Translations under genes and position numbers: made by a program
Assembly: GCA_029168955.1 (NCBI GenBank)
Contig: JAPDOI010000380.1
Coordinates: 52,501-116,500 of the forward strand
Origin: Aplectana chamaeleonis
Taxonomy: Eukaryota > Nematoda > Chromadorea > Rhabditida > Cosmocercidae
DNA: 64,000 nt
Direction: 5' to 3'
In this document: positions 11,640 through 22,374 of the stretch, piece by piece
How positions within the stretch are numbered: the first letter of the stretch is position 1
How the letters are laid out: the number at the start of each line of letters is the position of its first letter
The notes under the pieces: generated by a model
What the model was told of the DNA's origin: nothing
What the model saw: the letters and a program-made list of their open reading frames with translations, nothing else
The model's database searches: none

Positions 11640-12370
11640 CTGAGAAGTTCAGGCGTGGCAGATGGCTAGTTTTGGTCAAAAGTGGACACTAACTAGGATA
11701 TATTCACTCCAATTCTCCAAAAAATTGAGCCGCTCAGGAATTCGGGCATAGCAGGTGAGTAATTTTGGTCAAAAATAGGCACCAACAACGGTATGGAAGC
11801 TCTAATTTTCCGATAATTCGAGCTGCTGAGAAATTCGGACATGGCACGAGCCTATTTTAGGTCAGAGATAGGCAGCAACGACGGTACATCAGCTTTGATT
11901 CTCCTGAAATTTTACCTGATAAAAGAGGCGGTCGTGGCAGGTGGCTATTTATGATCACAAATAGATACCCATTACGGTATTACAACCCTAGTTCTTCAAA
12001 ATCTCAAGCTGCCCAGGAAAATCGGGCATAGAAGTTGGCTAGTTCTTATCAAAAGTAGCTACTCAGAAATTCTGGCCTAGAAGGCGGCTGCTTTTGGTTT
12101 AAAATGGACACCAGCTACGGTATAAACACTCAAAATCTTAAAACTCGAGTCGCCCAGAAATTCGGGCATAGAAGGTGGCTATTTTTAATCAAAAGTAGAC
12201 ACCAGCTAGTATAACAACTCAAAATCTTTGAAAATCGAGCTACTCAGAAATTCTGGCCTAGAAGGCGGCTGCTTTTGGTCAAAAATAGACACCAGCTACG
12301 GTATAAACACTCAAAATCTTAAAAACTCGAGCTGCCCAGAAATTCGGGCGTAGAAGGCGAGGTTGAGCAG
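11640..12370. repeat. 91-bp tandem repeat array, about 8 copies
   Basis: The word CAGAAATTCGGGCATAGAAG or variants recurs at 11642, 11735, 11828, about 11921, 12014, 12064 (after a partial unit), 12155, 12245 and 12337, a period of 90-93 bp. The last three units are the most alike and even alternate between two variants (GGGCATAG and TGGCCTAG), which suggests amplification of a dimer. Non-coding. Confidence 0.8.
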
Positions 12371-13472
12371 GTTTAAGACTCGGCGCAGCTGAGGGTCGTA
12401 AAAATTTAGGAAATTTTTAGAAAAAAAATGAAAATTTGGAGGAATGGTCGTAAAAATCCGCAGCAAAAGTAATTCTTCAAAATAGTCAGTGCGTGGAACG
12501 ATGCGTGAAATCTATGACCTTTTATCCTACAATGCTTAAAATCTATGACCTCACGTCCTCGTACAGTCCACGGCATCAAAGGCAGTGTTCACGATAATCT
12601 TCGATTTTGTGATTAATCGCTGAATCGATTGTTCGGCCCCCGAGTAGAACTGAAATGACGAAGAAACCGAGAAAAACGCACCAGAAGGGTACGAAATCCT
12701 CAAGTATCAGCCCGCCTCTTAAGTATCAAGTAAGTACGCCTCTTAAGTGTCAGTTCGTTGTGACAATGAAATCTTTTGTGGACCCGTCCTTTGCAATTCT
12801 CTACTCTCTATTGCTCCGTTCTTTCCTTGGGGCTCTGACTAATACTGTTTTTCCCAAAATATTCTTGCTTTTTTGATTGATCCCATTTTTTACCGGTGAT
12901 AACCACCGTGAACATGTTCATCCAACCAGTCAATTAGTCCAGGCCATAGAATAATGTCACTGAAATAAGACGAATTAGTGCGTTTTTCGCCGTTTCTTCG
13001 TGATTTTGGTAACACTTGGTTCCCAACAGGGCTGGGCACGCGTCCCGGGTAACCTTAGGGGGGTGCATATCAGACGTTGCAGAGAGGGCAAAGGGGGGTG
13101 CCTAAACCGAACACCAAAAAAAGAACGAAGTGCATGTTCTGTCGAATTTCAGGAAAAAAATAGTACGCACTATTCTTCTAATTTGTCATATCTTCTTCCC
13201 CGCTTTTTGAGTCGAACACGAAAAGAATTCAAATTATTGATAGATATGCAGGTTGTGTTCGCAATAATTCATAGTTGCTGTCGAAGTTTGTTTCGATGAA
13301 GGAATAAACACCACTCTGCTATCTTGTAGCAAGTTAGGATTGATGTGGTGTCATGTTTCTTTGGTGCAACGTTCATTGATTATGCGGGTGGCTACCGATT
13401 CGAGGCAAAGATACTAAGACAGCGCCCAGGAAAACTATCATTCAAGTTCCAAAAAAGATTAGCGAACTGATG

Positions 13473-13620
13473 TATAGCCTAGGTCGCTCATTTTGAGCCG
13501 GTCGAAGCAAGGCTTATCGGGCTTATCATGTCAAAATCTTCTTATCACTGTTATACTTTGCCATGACCAACCGCTCCGCCGCTTACTCCGCCTGGACTCA
13601 TCCGAGCAGGCTAGGCTTTA
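13473..13620. mobile_element. Small MITE, sister of the 1348-1492 copy
   Basis: The body shares GGGCTTATCATGTC and CATGACC with the intron copy, and the ends TATAGCCTAG and CTAGGCTTTA are inverted. It sits inside hAT element H1. Confidence 0.5.
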
Positions 13621-13793
13621 TTTCGACAGTTTAAAAGTACAGATAGCACAGTTAGCATCAAAACTAGTCAATAGATTTTAATTCATGAAAATGTGACTTA
13701 TGAAGAGAGCCAACTGTAAAAATTGAAGACTACAAGTTGCTATGAAAGAAGCGAATGACCGTGTCCTCCTCATTGAGAAGTATCCTGATCTTA

Positions 13794-14666
13794 AAAACCC
13801 GAGTTTTACCCACCTTGAATGCCGCAATCTCTCATAGACTAGGCTAGCCGTGCGATCTGGTGTTTGTCCGCAGCTACACAACACGCACTGGAGTGGACGC
13901 GCACGCAATATTAATTAAAAAATGTATTTTATTACAGAACGGGGCGGAGAAAATGATTGAATTCGGAGTAAATGGAAGCAGGCAGAAATAGGATTCTTTC
14001 AATGTATACAGTATAGAAATTTAATGTAAACAAACTATGTTGGAGCGGAGTGAATTTTTTGGACGTGATAAGGTTCATTCAAATGAACCTGGTTGATTAA
14101 AAACACCCATAAACATGAGAACTAAGAGCATTGCGAGAAAGAGGAGAATTTGGCAAACATTATAATAGCAATAGATTTGATATTCAATGTGATTTAAGGA
14201 CCTTAAAACTCGTCCCGGTTTTGTCCCGGTTTTCGGGGTAAAACCGGGACGAGATTTAAGGTCCTTAAATCACATTAAAAACCGGTCCCATTGATGCTAA
14301 AATGTTTGCCAGATTCTCCTCTTTCTCACAATATCCTTTGCTCTCAGTTTAATGCTAGTTTTGATCAACTAGGTTCGTTTGAATGAACCTTATCACGGCT
14401 AAATATTTACACCCGCTCTAACTTTGTTTATTTACATTAAATTTCTAGAATGGGTACATCCAGAATAGACTACCTTTACCATCTTCCATTTCCTTCAGTT
14501 TCAATCCTTTTCTCCTCTCCGTTCTGTAATAAAATGAATTTTCTATTAATATTGTGTGCGCGTCCATTCCCGTGTGCGCTGTGTAGCTGCGTACAAACAC
14601 CGTATAGCACGGCAAGCCGATTTTTTAAGGGATTGCGGCATTCTAGGAGGGTAAAACTCGGGTTTT
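13794..14666. mobile_element. Foldback element FB1 (873 bp, palindromic along its whole length)
   Basis: The outer arms AAAACCCGAGTTTTACCC and GGGTAAAACTCGGGTTTT are inverted, and the similarity continues inward (GGTTCATT..AATGAACC, GATTTAAGGACCTTAA) to an axis near 14230 within CCCGGTTTT/AAAACCGGG. The two arms differ at scattered sites, so it is not an assembly artefact mirror. Nested in hAT element H1. It encodes nothing recognisable. Confidence 0.8.
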
Positions 14667-16302
14667 CTACTCCCTACGAATCACATGAATCCTAAAATTA
14701 GTCCACAACACAAAATAGTTCTGATTTCCACTTCAGAACAATCAAACACAGATTAACAAATCCTTCATAGGTTTATGAAAACATTCGACAGGAGACATTA
14801 ATTATCGCAATAGTAGTAATTCTGTTAGTTCTGTTGTTGGTAATTGTTCATTTGTTTTGTATTGAAAAATGTTTTATCTTTTGTAATAACTTACCGTCTT
14901 ACTAACAAATTTTCCTAATGGCGTTGTTTTGAAGTTCAGAAATTACACTACCTTTTTTGTTGCCATTTTCGGAATTTTCTCTATTCAGTGCTTTTTTTAT
15001 ATTCTTGCTTATCAAAATCAGGACCTCAAGATCATGGCTGTCCAACTATTCGGAAAACAGCCGATTTCGATTTCCCATAAGGGGGTGCCTAAAAATTACC
15101 GAGCTAAGGGGGGTGCATATTCAGAATCGCCATGCCGGGACGTGTGCCCAGCCCTGGTTCCCAATACATTGTTTTGAGTGGAAAACTTGAAAACGAGAAT
15201 CATCGTGAACACTGCCTTTAAAAAAGTCGGTGGTATGGTTGCGTTTTTTCTGCTTCTTATATTTTTTTCGTGTTATTCTTGCGTACTATTTTTTGTTGGT
15301 CTGTTGCCTGCGGACGCAGGCTGTCGTAATTAAACCCCTCACATACATATATTCCATGGGTTTCCTTATTGAGAAATAAAAATATCAAAATAAATCTATG
15401 TGAGACTTTGGGTGTGTTTTTGTTGTACGAGAAACGGACCGTTTTGCAGTATCCCCGGTGCTTTTCTCTACAATATGAAGCAGAAAATTAAGAATTAGCC
15501 GTCGATTATGGCAGTGCCGCCGCAGTGGCGTACAAGCACCTTATTCAACGATTAATTTTTAATCCTCTTCACAATTTTGAGAAAAAAACACTGGTTGAAA
15601 AAAGTTAACTCCAAGAATAACCCACTTTAAGTACAGGTAAAGAAAAAGGTCAGACGAAATCAATCAATAGTCACAGCAAGAAGTGAGAAAATTGGAAAAG
15701 TGAGCTTATAAAACAAGAAAACAGAGAAACAAGGCATAAATAATAGAACGAAACAGAAATCAATCAAAACAGTTTTTGTTTACTACACTAGACGCTCACA
15801 GCATAAAAAGCGAGCGAACCGATCGTCAACTCGGAAAGACGTTTCTGGTTGGCGGATCATAACAGACAATCGTATTCGTTGGCGGTTCATAGCAGCCTGC
15901 TGTTTCCACCAATACCGAACCTATAGCAAACCAATACTCTGCAAACGTGACCGCGCTTTGATTTACAGTGGCGGTTGATAACTACCTTGCTCTTTGGTAT
16001 CGAGTTCATAACAGCGAATGTCTGAGTAGATAGCCCTCTACGGTTCTCAAACATAACTGTACTATGCCCGCGCAGCCCACTCCCTCATCGGCCAACAATG
16101 AAAGGGGCTGTTAGAACATAGCACATTTGAGTTTGGGGGCCGTTGAGGCTGCCTATGGCTTGTTTTTAGCCGTTCTTTAGTCATTATTGCTGCAATGGAC
16201 CCCGGTACATTCGAATCCCGCGGAAAACTCAAAGACCGATTTCATCATGAACTCTGACTTTAAGGTTAACAGCTTTGCGACCTGGACCTCTGTAGACCTT
16301 AA

Positions 16303-16763
16303 AGGCAGCATACACGCTCGTAAACGTGGTTGGGATAACGATCTGAATCGAACCGTTTGGTTTACAAAATAATGTCTTCGCATTTTGAAGCGTCAAAAAC
16401 GACCCACAACGCCGTTAAAGGAGTATCAAGTTTGACCTCGCCCGTATTTACACGCCCCCTGTATTTGCCCTTTTTCTCCAACGCAGGGTTGCTGGGTCAT
16501 CTTCGCCGTCAGTGATGTGTGTGGTTCACTTGTTAGGCCAGCCACCAACAGTACCGACGGTGAAAATGACCCAGCTACTTTGCGTAGCAGGAAAAGGGCG
16601 AATACAGGGGGCGTGAAGATACGGGCGGAGCCAAACTTGCTACTCCTGTAACGGCATTGTGGGTAGTTTTTGACGCTTCGAAATGCGTAGGCGTTGTAAT
16701 CTGAGCCATACCATTATATTTCCGTAGTTATCTCAATCACGTTCACGAGCGTGTATGCTGTCT
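16303..16763. mobile_element. TTAA-flanked MITE subfamily B copy 1 (461 bp)
   Basis: The left end AGGCAGCATACACGCTCGTA and the right end complement AGACAGCATACACGCTCGTG are flanked by exact TTAA at 16299-16302 and 16764-16767. The arms are inverted over about 200 bp, including GACGCTTCGAAATGCG and CGCCCCCTGTATT. A related copy is at 27950-28378. Confidence 0.8.
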
Positions 16764-17156
16764 TTAACTTCAACGTTTTCGCTCACATAAATGTGGAGGT
16801 TGCACTCGAGAAGAACAACTAGCGAACCAGAGGTCACAGAGCCACACTGTTCTTGGTCTGCTTCACCAGCACCAATGTGGAGCTGATAATTTTGGCGTCG
16901 AAATCAATCCCTTGGTTGATTTCTCCTATACGAGTGAACCTAGCGGCACCTTTCTCTTCAACGGAGGCTTCATTGAATGCCGAGGTCATCCGCACACCCT
17001 TGTAGAATAGTAAACCGGTCAATACCGAAATGTCCGTAGTAACGTTACCGTTACCGAGCAGAGGCAGCGTCCATACGTGACGAGGACGCGCACTCCTCTA
17101 CGCTCCCCAACGCTGCTGGTGCCAGAAAGAGGCAAGCATACAGTCAGCATGGATCG

Positions 17157-17428
17157 TACTGATACTTTGCGTTCCTTGTTATACGTTAGCGCAAACACGG
17201 TGCACGTAAGTTAGAACATATGCGAACCGAGTCTGCGTCATCGAACACCAAGAAACGCAAAGTATCAGGTCGGTCCATACGTGTGAAACATGAACGGTTC
17301 CCGCGATCTGACCGAAACTTCAATGGCTGTCGTCATCCGACCGATGCCTTATCATGCTCCCGCGATCTGACCGAAACTTCAATGGCTGTCGTCATCCGAC
17401 CGATGCTTTATCATGCTCCCGCGATCTG
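17157..17428. repeat. Dispersed repeat R copy followed by a 59-bp tandem duplication
   Basis: CGTACTGATACTTTGCGTTC starts a copy of the repeat also seen at 3650 and 33305. Further on, CCGCGATCTG begins units at 17301, 17360 and 17419, an exact 59-bp period with one substitution between the two complete units. Confidence 0.65.
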
Positions 17429-17429
17429 C

Positions 17430-19207
17430 CCGGAGGGGCCTTACAGTGCTGTCGGTCCGACCGTTGTTACTGTTTGGGCAGGGGAGGAACGCAGGGGAGA
17501 CCGAATATCAGGATCCCCATGGTTTTGTGTGAACAGGGAATGCCTGAGGGTACACCGATAGCTACTCGGTGTCTTCAAAAGCATCAGTTGACATTCCCTT
17601 TAAGACGATAGCGCCCGTAGAGAACTCGTTCTTTTCGAATTTCTCTTAATTGAGAAAAATCGTTACCTATGAAACAAGTTAAGTTCAAAATATCAATACC
17701 ATCAAATAAATACACCGGAAGCGTTCTAAACTAAAGCACTGATAGCTGAGGTTTGCTGAAAGAGAACGATGTCCCACAAAAATCGTTCATGAACTACCGA
17801 TATTTCACACGAAAAGGCGAAAAATTTTATTATGATTCCAGAAAATGATCGATACTGACGATTCAACGACGTTTCGCCTGAAATAAGTGGCATCTGAACT
17901 CCTTTACGACTTTCTATGATGCTCACTAGTTTATCACACTAAGAGAACAAACCGTAGTTGAAGTGCGGGTTTTAGACATGGTGGTGTCGCTTTTGAGTGT
18001 GTTCGAGACGATAGTTCCATTTGTGCCGTTAGACACCCCTGGCTGATTGTCCTGAAATAAGAGGCCAACAATCCGTAATTTGCAGTCATCGTCCGCACAA
18101 AATTTCGCGCTTTTTCCAGGTCAGATGTTAACTCCCTACTGAGAGTGAATTGTGTTAAGACTACAAATAAGTTTTCATTTCATTTAATTTAGTTTTGAGG
18201 AATTCTCAAAGTATATGGAGCTAGCTTCTTGACTTGCGTAGCATCTCAACTAAAGTAGCAAATAATAGCTCAATTAGAACTCTTCGGAAAGATGTATTTG
18301 TCATTCGGCTAAGGTGTAAGCAACATACTTTATTTTTGCTCTTTCTAAGTCAACCTTGCTGTCAAAAAAAAACTCATTTCCCGGGCATTGCTACTTCCTG
18401 CATCACTTGAAAAAAGGGAGCCGCCAATGAACAGCATTCCTTCTTTTGAGCATATCCCATGTGTTCCATCAGTGTAAAAGCTTTGACAATATTTCTCGGA
18501 GCTTAAGAAGTTTTCGTAAAATATTCCAGCGAAAAATCAGAACCTTAAAAAACAGGGAAAAATTAGCTGCTCCAGCTTACAAAATTTTTTACTCAAGTAA
18601 GCATTCAGCAAGAACATATCGATGCAATCGCAGTATTTTCTCTTACAGAAGTACATGTATCCTCTGTTTCCGAGTTAAATTTATTTGAGCTCATCGCGTG
18701 CGTCTGCGCGCGTAAGCGGCGTCTTTCTCTCACCGCACTTTCTCGCTGTCTCTACCCTCGCTCCGCACATGCGCGCGAGAGAACGGAGTAAATTTGGGTC
18801 GGAACCAGAGAACACATACTTCTGTTTTTCAAGTCCCTACTTCAGGTGTTCTACAAGTTGAGGGTGTAACTCTATTTTTCACCTTTGTTTTGAACTCTCT
18901 TATGGGGAATTTGTAACACAAGACTATGGAAATTGCGCTTTACAACCACGAAAAGTCGGCTGCTCAGGTCCGATAGAGTCATTGCTTTTACACTCCTTGA
19001 AACTATTGTCCTTTTCTTGACCGTAGACTGTTCCAAGATGTGAATTTTTGAATCCTCTAATGTTTTGAAAAGTACTACTATTAGGAGTACACTTCAGAAC
19101 GAGAGCGAACTTTTCAGCTCTGTCTTTTTATTTAATTCTGTTCGAGGTGTTTTTCAAATTGAAATGTGCTTGCAATAGAGAAAGAACGGCATTCTTGAAA
19201 TTAGAGC
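17430..19207. other. No gene or defined element seen
   Basis: AT-rich sequence with short frames only. A GC-rich patch with alternating CGCG words lies at 18690-18790. No splice-linked exons were found. Confidence 0.3.
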
Positions 19208-19250
19208 TTAACATCCAAGAGACCGCGTGTCCACACTGCGCCCCACGCTA
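19208..19250. mobile_element. Fragment of the end of TTAA element P1
   Basis: TTAACATCCAAGAGACCGCG followed by TGTCCACACTGCG is the P1 terminus (compare 7832-7871, complement) with a few differences. No partner end was found nearby. Confidence 0.6.
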
Positions 19251-19564
19251 TTTCGCCCCTGGAACCACGTTTCCGCCCTGCTCACCCACGCAATGAATTC
19301 GATTTTCTTGTCGTTTCCTCAACAAAAAAAGATTCTTTTTCATTGCAGCCAGACAACGCTTTTTATGGCGCTGTTCCTAACGGGATGGCGCAGCATAGTC
19401 AGAATAAAATTCAAGAAATAAGTTCTCGATACATCGCAGGATTAACTCACCCCTTTATATGTGTTGAGTGGCGATGGCTGGAATACAAATGAAATAATTG
19501 TGGCTTTATTTTATGAAAAGTTCTATCCGTCCTATTGAATACTGAGAAAAGGGTGGATGAAGAT

Positions 19565-19990
19565 TAAAGGCAGCGTACACGCTCGTAAACGTGATTGCGA
19601 TAACTACGGAAATAAAAGGGTGGTGGCCATCGTGTATCAACACTCCTGAGGAGGCGGGAGAAACGGGGGAGGAGCGAGGTTCCTGATTGGACGCAATACG
19701 GGCTAGACCCGGCCCCCTGACGTTGCGTCCAATCAGAGACCTCGCTCCTCCCTCGTTTCTCCCGCCTCCTTCTCTGAGAATTTTGCCGCAACTCCCCCGC
19801 GGCTGCCCCGCGACTCCTCCGGCTCGGCGCCTGCCGGCGACGAGCCGAAGGAGTCGCGGGGCAGTCGCGGAGGAGACGCGGGTGAGATGCGGGGAGAACG
19901 CGGAGGGGACGCGGGGGAGTTGCGGGCAGTCGCGGGGGAGACGCGGAGATGATGCGGGGTTGTTGCTGGAAGTCTAGGGCTCAGCAAGCG
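19565..19990. mobile_element. Subfamily B MITE end joined to a GC-rich palindrome and GTCGCGG-type repeats
   Basis: TTAA plus AGGCAGCGTACACGCTCGTA is a subfamily B terminus. It runs into a ~125-bp palindrome (about 19648-19772; arms GGAGGCGGGAGAAACG and CGTTTCTCCCGCCTCC) and then into G-rich units of the type GGGGAGACGCGG and AGTCGCGG. The order of the same blocks is reversed at 27740-28000, including GGTGGTGGCCATCGTGTA, so this is one composite family. Confidence 0.6.
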
Positions 19991-20326
19991 GCTCTCATCT
20001 AGACCTGTTGTTGGCAGTGCAGTTACCACCCATTTTCTCGCAATCGACCCATCACGCCAGCGTTCGCTGCGTTTGCGGTAGGTGGTCATCTGCGAGAAAC
20101 TGGGAAATCTACTCCGAACAAAGGGTCTAAATGAGAGCCGCTTCTCAAACTCCTGGACTCCGCCGCAACGAACCCGCGACTTCTCCCCACTGGGTCCGCA
20201 AGCATCGAGCAGCACAGTATCGTGGTAGAACCGCGGTAAAGTTGTGGCTCACGACTCGTTCGATTACAGGGAGAACATAGAGGCAATGCACACGATAAAC
20301 GTGTTCTAGTTTTCGGTGTTTTGTCT

Positions 20327-22370
20327 AGGCCGGTTGGTTTTCGCCTGACGTGGTCATTCCTCATCTTTACCGAAACGTGCCGTCCTGGCGATCTGGCGGT
20401 CTCCTTAAAATATGCGCGAACAAACGAAGACGACCTCCCGTTGCCGCTTGAGATGGTGTTGGGAGATGTGGGCACCTCCCTCGTGTCAAGCGTTGATGTA
20501 AGGCGTCGATTTTGTTGTGGAGGTCTTCGTTGTGGCACTTCTGCGGCCAGAAATATCCAAGCAAACGTCTAAACAGCTTACTTTACGTGCGATCAAACCT
20601 TTCCATCTGCTTCTTCGATGCTGCCCACGTCTCTGATCCGTACATCATGATAGGGCGAAAAGCGGATAAGTGGACGCGTAACTTGACTTCCTTCGCGACT
20701 GGGGTAGACCACAAACACTTGGTAAGAGAATTGAATGCAGACGTAGCTTTCAAACATCGCTGTTAAATATCTGCTGCACCATGGTTCTTAAGCAAACAGC
20801 CCAAATATGTAGCAGAAATCATCCATACGTTGTCCGTCCACACAAACTCCCGCTGATGGCCTCTGAGAGACCCAAATTTGCTTGCATTTGTCGGCACGAA
20901 GTCGAAGTCCCCTGCGCCATGCTTCGAAACGAGGTTCACAATCCTTACCAGGTTTGCGTTGTTTTCAGCGAATAACACTATGTCGTCAGCGTACTCCAGG
21001 TCGACAAGGGAGCGTCCCGATGGTGTTAATATCACGTCCGCAGGAAACTGTTCTGCAACTCTACGCATGATGTCATCAACAGCGAAGTTGAATAGAAAAG
21101 GTCCCGCTACAACTCCTTGCCTTACTCCTTTTTCTCCCCAAAAGCTAACGTAAACCCGACAGGTGTAAAATTGCTGCTGTTGTTCCTTTGTTCATGTCCT
21201 CGATTAGTCGAACGTACTATTCCGGGACTTCATCGCTCGCAGAGCGTTGAGCAATCGATCACGATGAGGAGAGTCAAACGCGGCTTCAAAGTCCAAAAAA
21301 GCAAGCTGTAATGGCTTCGAATACCGCTGCCACAATTCAATTACTCTTCTCACGACAAAGACTTGGTCGATGGTGGATCGTCCAGGTCGAAAACTGGCTT
21401 GCTCCTCTCTGGTTGCTTCCTCATGGTGTTTGGATGTTTGATGAGCCGCTCGAGAACGATACGTTCCAAAATCCTGTACATGACACGCAGTGGAGAAATT
21501 CCCCTGTCGTTCTTGGGGTTCATGACGGATAAGTTTTTGTGAAGAGGTACGATGAACGCGTGTCTCCACGAATTGGGTATCCTTTCGCTCATCCATATGG
21601 CACGGATGGTGTTTGTCATTTCACGTATCCCAGACGGAGGGAGAGTTTACAACATTTCAGCAGTGATGTTGTCATCTCCACCTTCCTTTCCATTCTTTAT
21701 TTTCCGGACACAATTCAAAACCTCATCATCAGTCGGCGGTTCCTCACTGACATCATAATGTGCTCTCGGAACACGCGGGAGCTCAGGACGATTCAGTAGT
21801 GAACTGAAGTTATCCTTTATAATGGCAGCGTCTCATAGCCAACTGCGACTCCGTTTGCAGTATTCAGTATAGGCGAACATCTCTTCATCTTGCCGCTGTA
21901 CTGTCGCTACAACGAGTAGGCTTTTTTCGAATTCTTCTCCTCCCAAGCCGTCTCGAACAGCTCTACACGTCCACTCTCGTTCGCCATCGCACTGAAGCAG
22001 CGGACGCAACCTCCTCCTCAGACGCTTTTCCTCCACGACGTTTCCTGCCGTTCGGAGAGCACTCACATCGTTGTATGGTTTCCGTTTTCGATTAAGTCTG
22101 ACAAATGGACCAGGCGTCTGGACGTGCGGGGTTGGCGGCATCACTGGAGAATGGGGTTTCGATTCGCTCGGAGTGGTCTACCGTCGCAGCCCCGTCCATT
22201 CATCATACTAAAATTCTTGCGCGAACTATGAGTGGATGATGCTTCCGCTGAGACGTAGGCGTACTACTTTTCAGGCTGTACAGCAGGGAGTGCCTGTTTA
22301 GAAGCGTCCTGGATGCATTTGAAAAAAGAATCCACGTCGCAAATTTTTTCTTTGCCCGTATCTTTGCCTA
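20327..22370 (-). mobile_element. 5'-truncated RTE-type non-LTR retrotransposon, copy 2 (dead)
   Basis: Minus-strand blocks match the fuller copy at 33412-36660. 21596-21204 holds FRPGRSTIDQVFVVRRVIEL and the catalytic LDFEAAFD; 21068-20763 holds YADDIVLFAENN; 20538-20086 covers the C-terminal end. Frames shift repeatedly and stops are common. The 5' side ends near 22370 inside the region between endonuclease and reverse transcriptase, so the endonuclease is absent. The 3' end joins a half MITE terminus at about 20281 (AGGCAATGCACACGATAAAC). A short repeat has inserted at 22076-22231. Confidence 0.85.
22076..22231. mobile_element. Short repeat K copy 1 inserted in RTE copy 2
   Basis: About 155 bp beginning ATGGTTTCCGTTTTC and ending CTTGCGCGAACTATGAG interrupts the RTE sequence; the intact RTE copy runs uninterrupted from GTTGTA to GATGTTGTTTCTCCTGAG near 35430. 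Further copies in the opposite orientation lie at 55369-55519 and 63476-63627. Subterminal words TTTTAGTCTGA are inverted, suggesting a MITE rather than a tRNA-derived SINE. Confidence 0.7.
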
Positions 22371-22374
22371 TTAG

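Larger units (their letters stand above)
13027..15156. mobile_element. Non-autonomous hAT-type element H1 (2.13 kb)
   Basis: The left terminus CAGGGCTGGGCACGCGTCCC is inverted at the right end (complement CAGGGCTGGGCACACGTCCC). The octamer GTTCCCAA flanks it at 13019-13026 and 15157-15164. The paralogous MITE at 27-510 lacks the insertion (site near 452-460). These are textbook hAT features. Inner blocks GGGGTGCCTAAA and GGGGGGTGCATAT recur near both ends. No hAT transposase is present; the middle is occupied by a foldback element and a small MITE. Confidence 0.9.
12580..15217. mobile_element. TTAA-flanked MITE subfamily C copy 2, split by a hAT element
   Basis: It begins AGGCAGTGTTCACGATAATC after TCAA and ends AACACTGCCT before TTAA (15218-15221). 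Removing 13027-15156 and one duplicated octamer leaves 500 bp that match the uninterrupted 484-bp copy at 27-510 along their whole length, including TCGATTGTTCGGCCCCCGAG and TGTTTTGAGTGGAAAAC. Confidence 0.85.
8964..16024. mobile_element. 7.06-kb inverted-repeat element X carrying an unidentified gene
   Basis: The left terminus CAGACAATCGCTGTTATGAA and the complement of the right terminus, CAGACATTCGCTGTTATGAA, agree at 19 of 20 positions, and similarity continues to about 30 bp. The termini sit exactly where MITE D copy 2 is split. Both subterminal regions (8964-9130 and 15840-16024) contain several copies of words such as TTGGCGG(A/T)TGATAACAG. Without the later nested MITE/hAT insertion (12580-15217) the core is about 4.4 kb and consists of a minus-strand multi-exon gene (9629-11071) and a 91-bp tandem array. 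No clean target duplication was found, so the superfamily is undetermined. The size, termini and single enclosed gene fit an old DNA transposon, but the gene product is not a transposase I recognise. Confidence 0.6.
8857..16259. mobile_element. TTAA-type MITE subfamily D copy 2, split by a 7.06-kb insertion
   Basis: The left third (8857 to about 8960) and the right two thirds (about 16025-16259) together reproduce the 333-bp MITE at 515-847, including the words TATTGCAATAAT and TGCAATGGACCCCGGTACAT. The left end is flanked by TCAA and the right end by TTAA. Everything between is inserted sequence. Confidence 0.75.

Noticed and set aside
11640..12370. CRISPR-like array
   Set aside because: Units are contiguous 91-bp tandem repeats without unique spacers, in a eukaryotic context.
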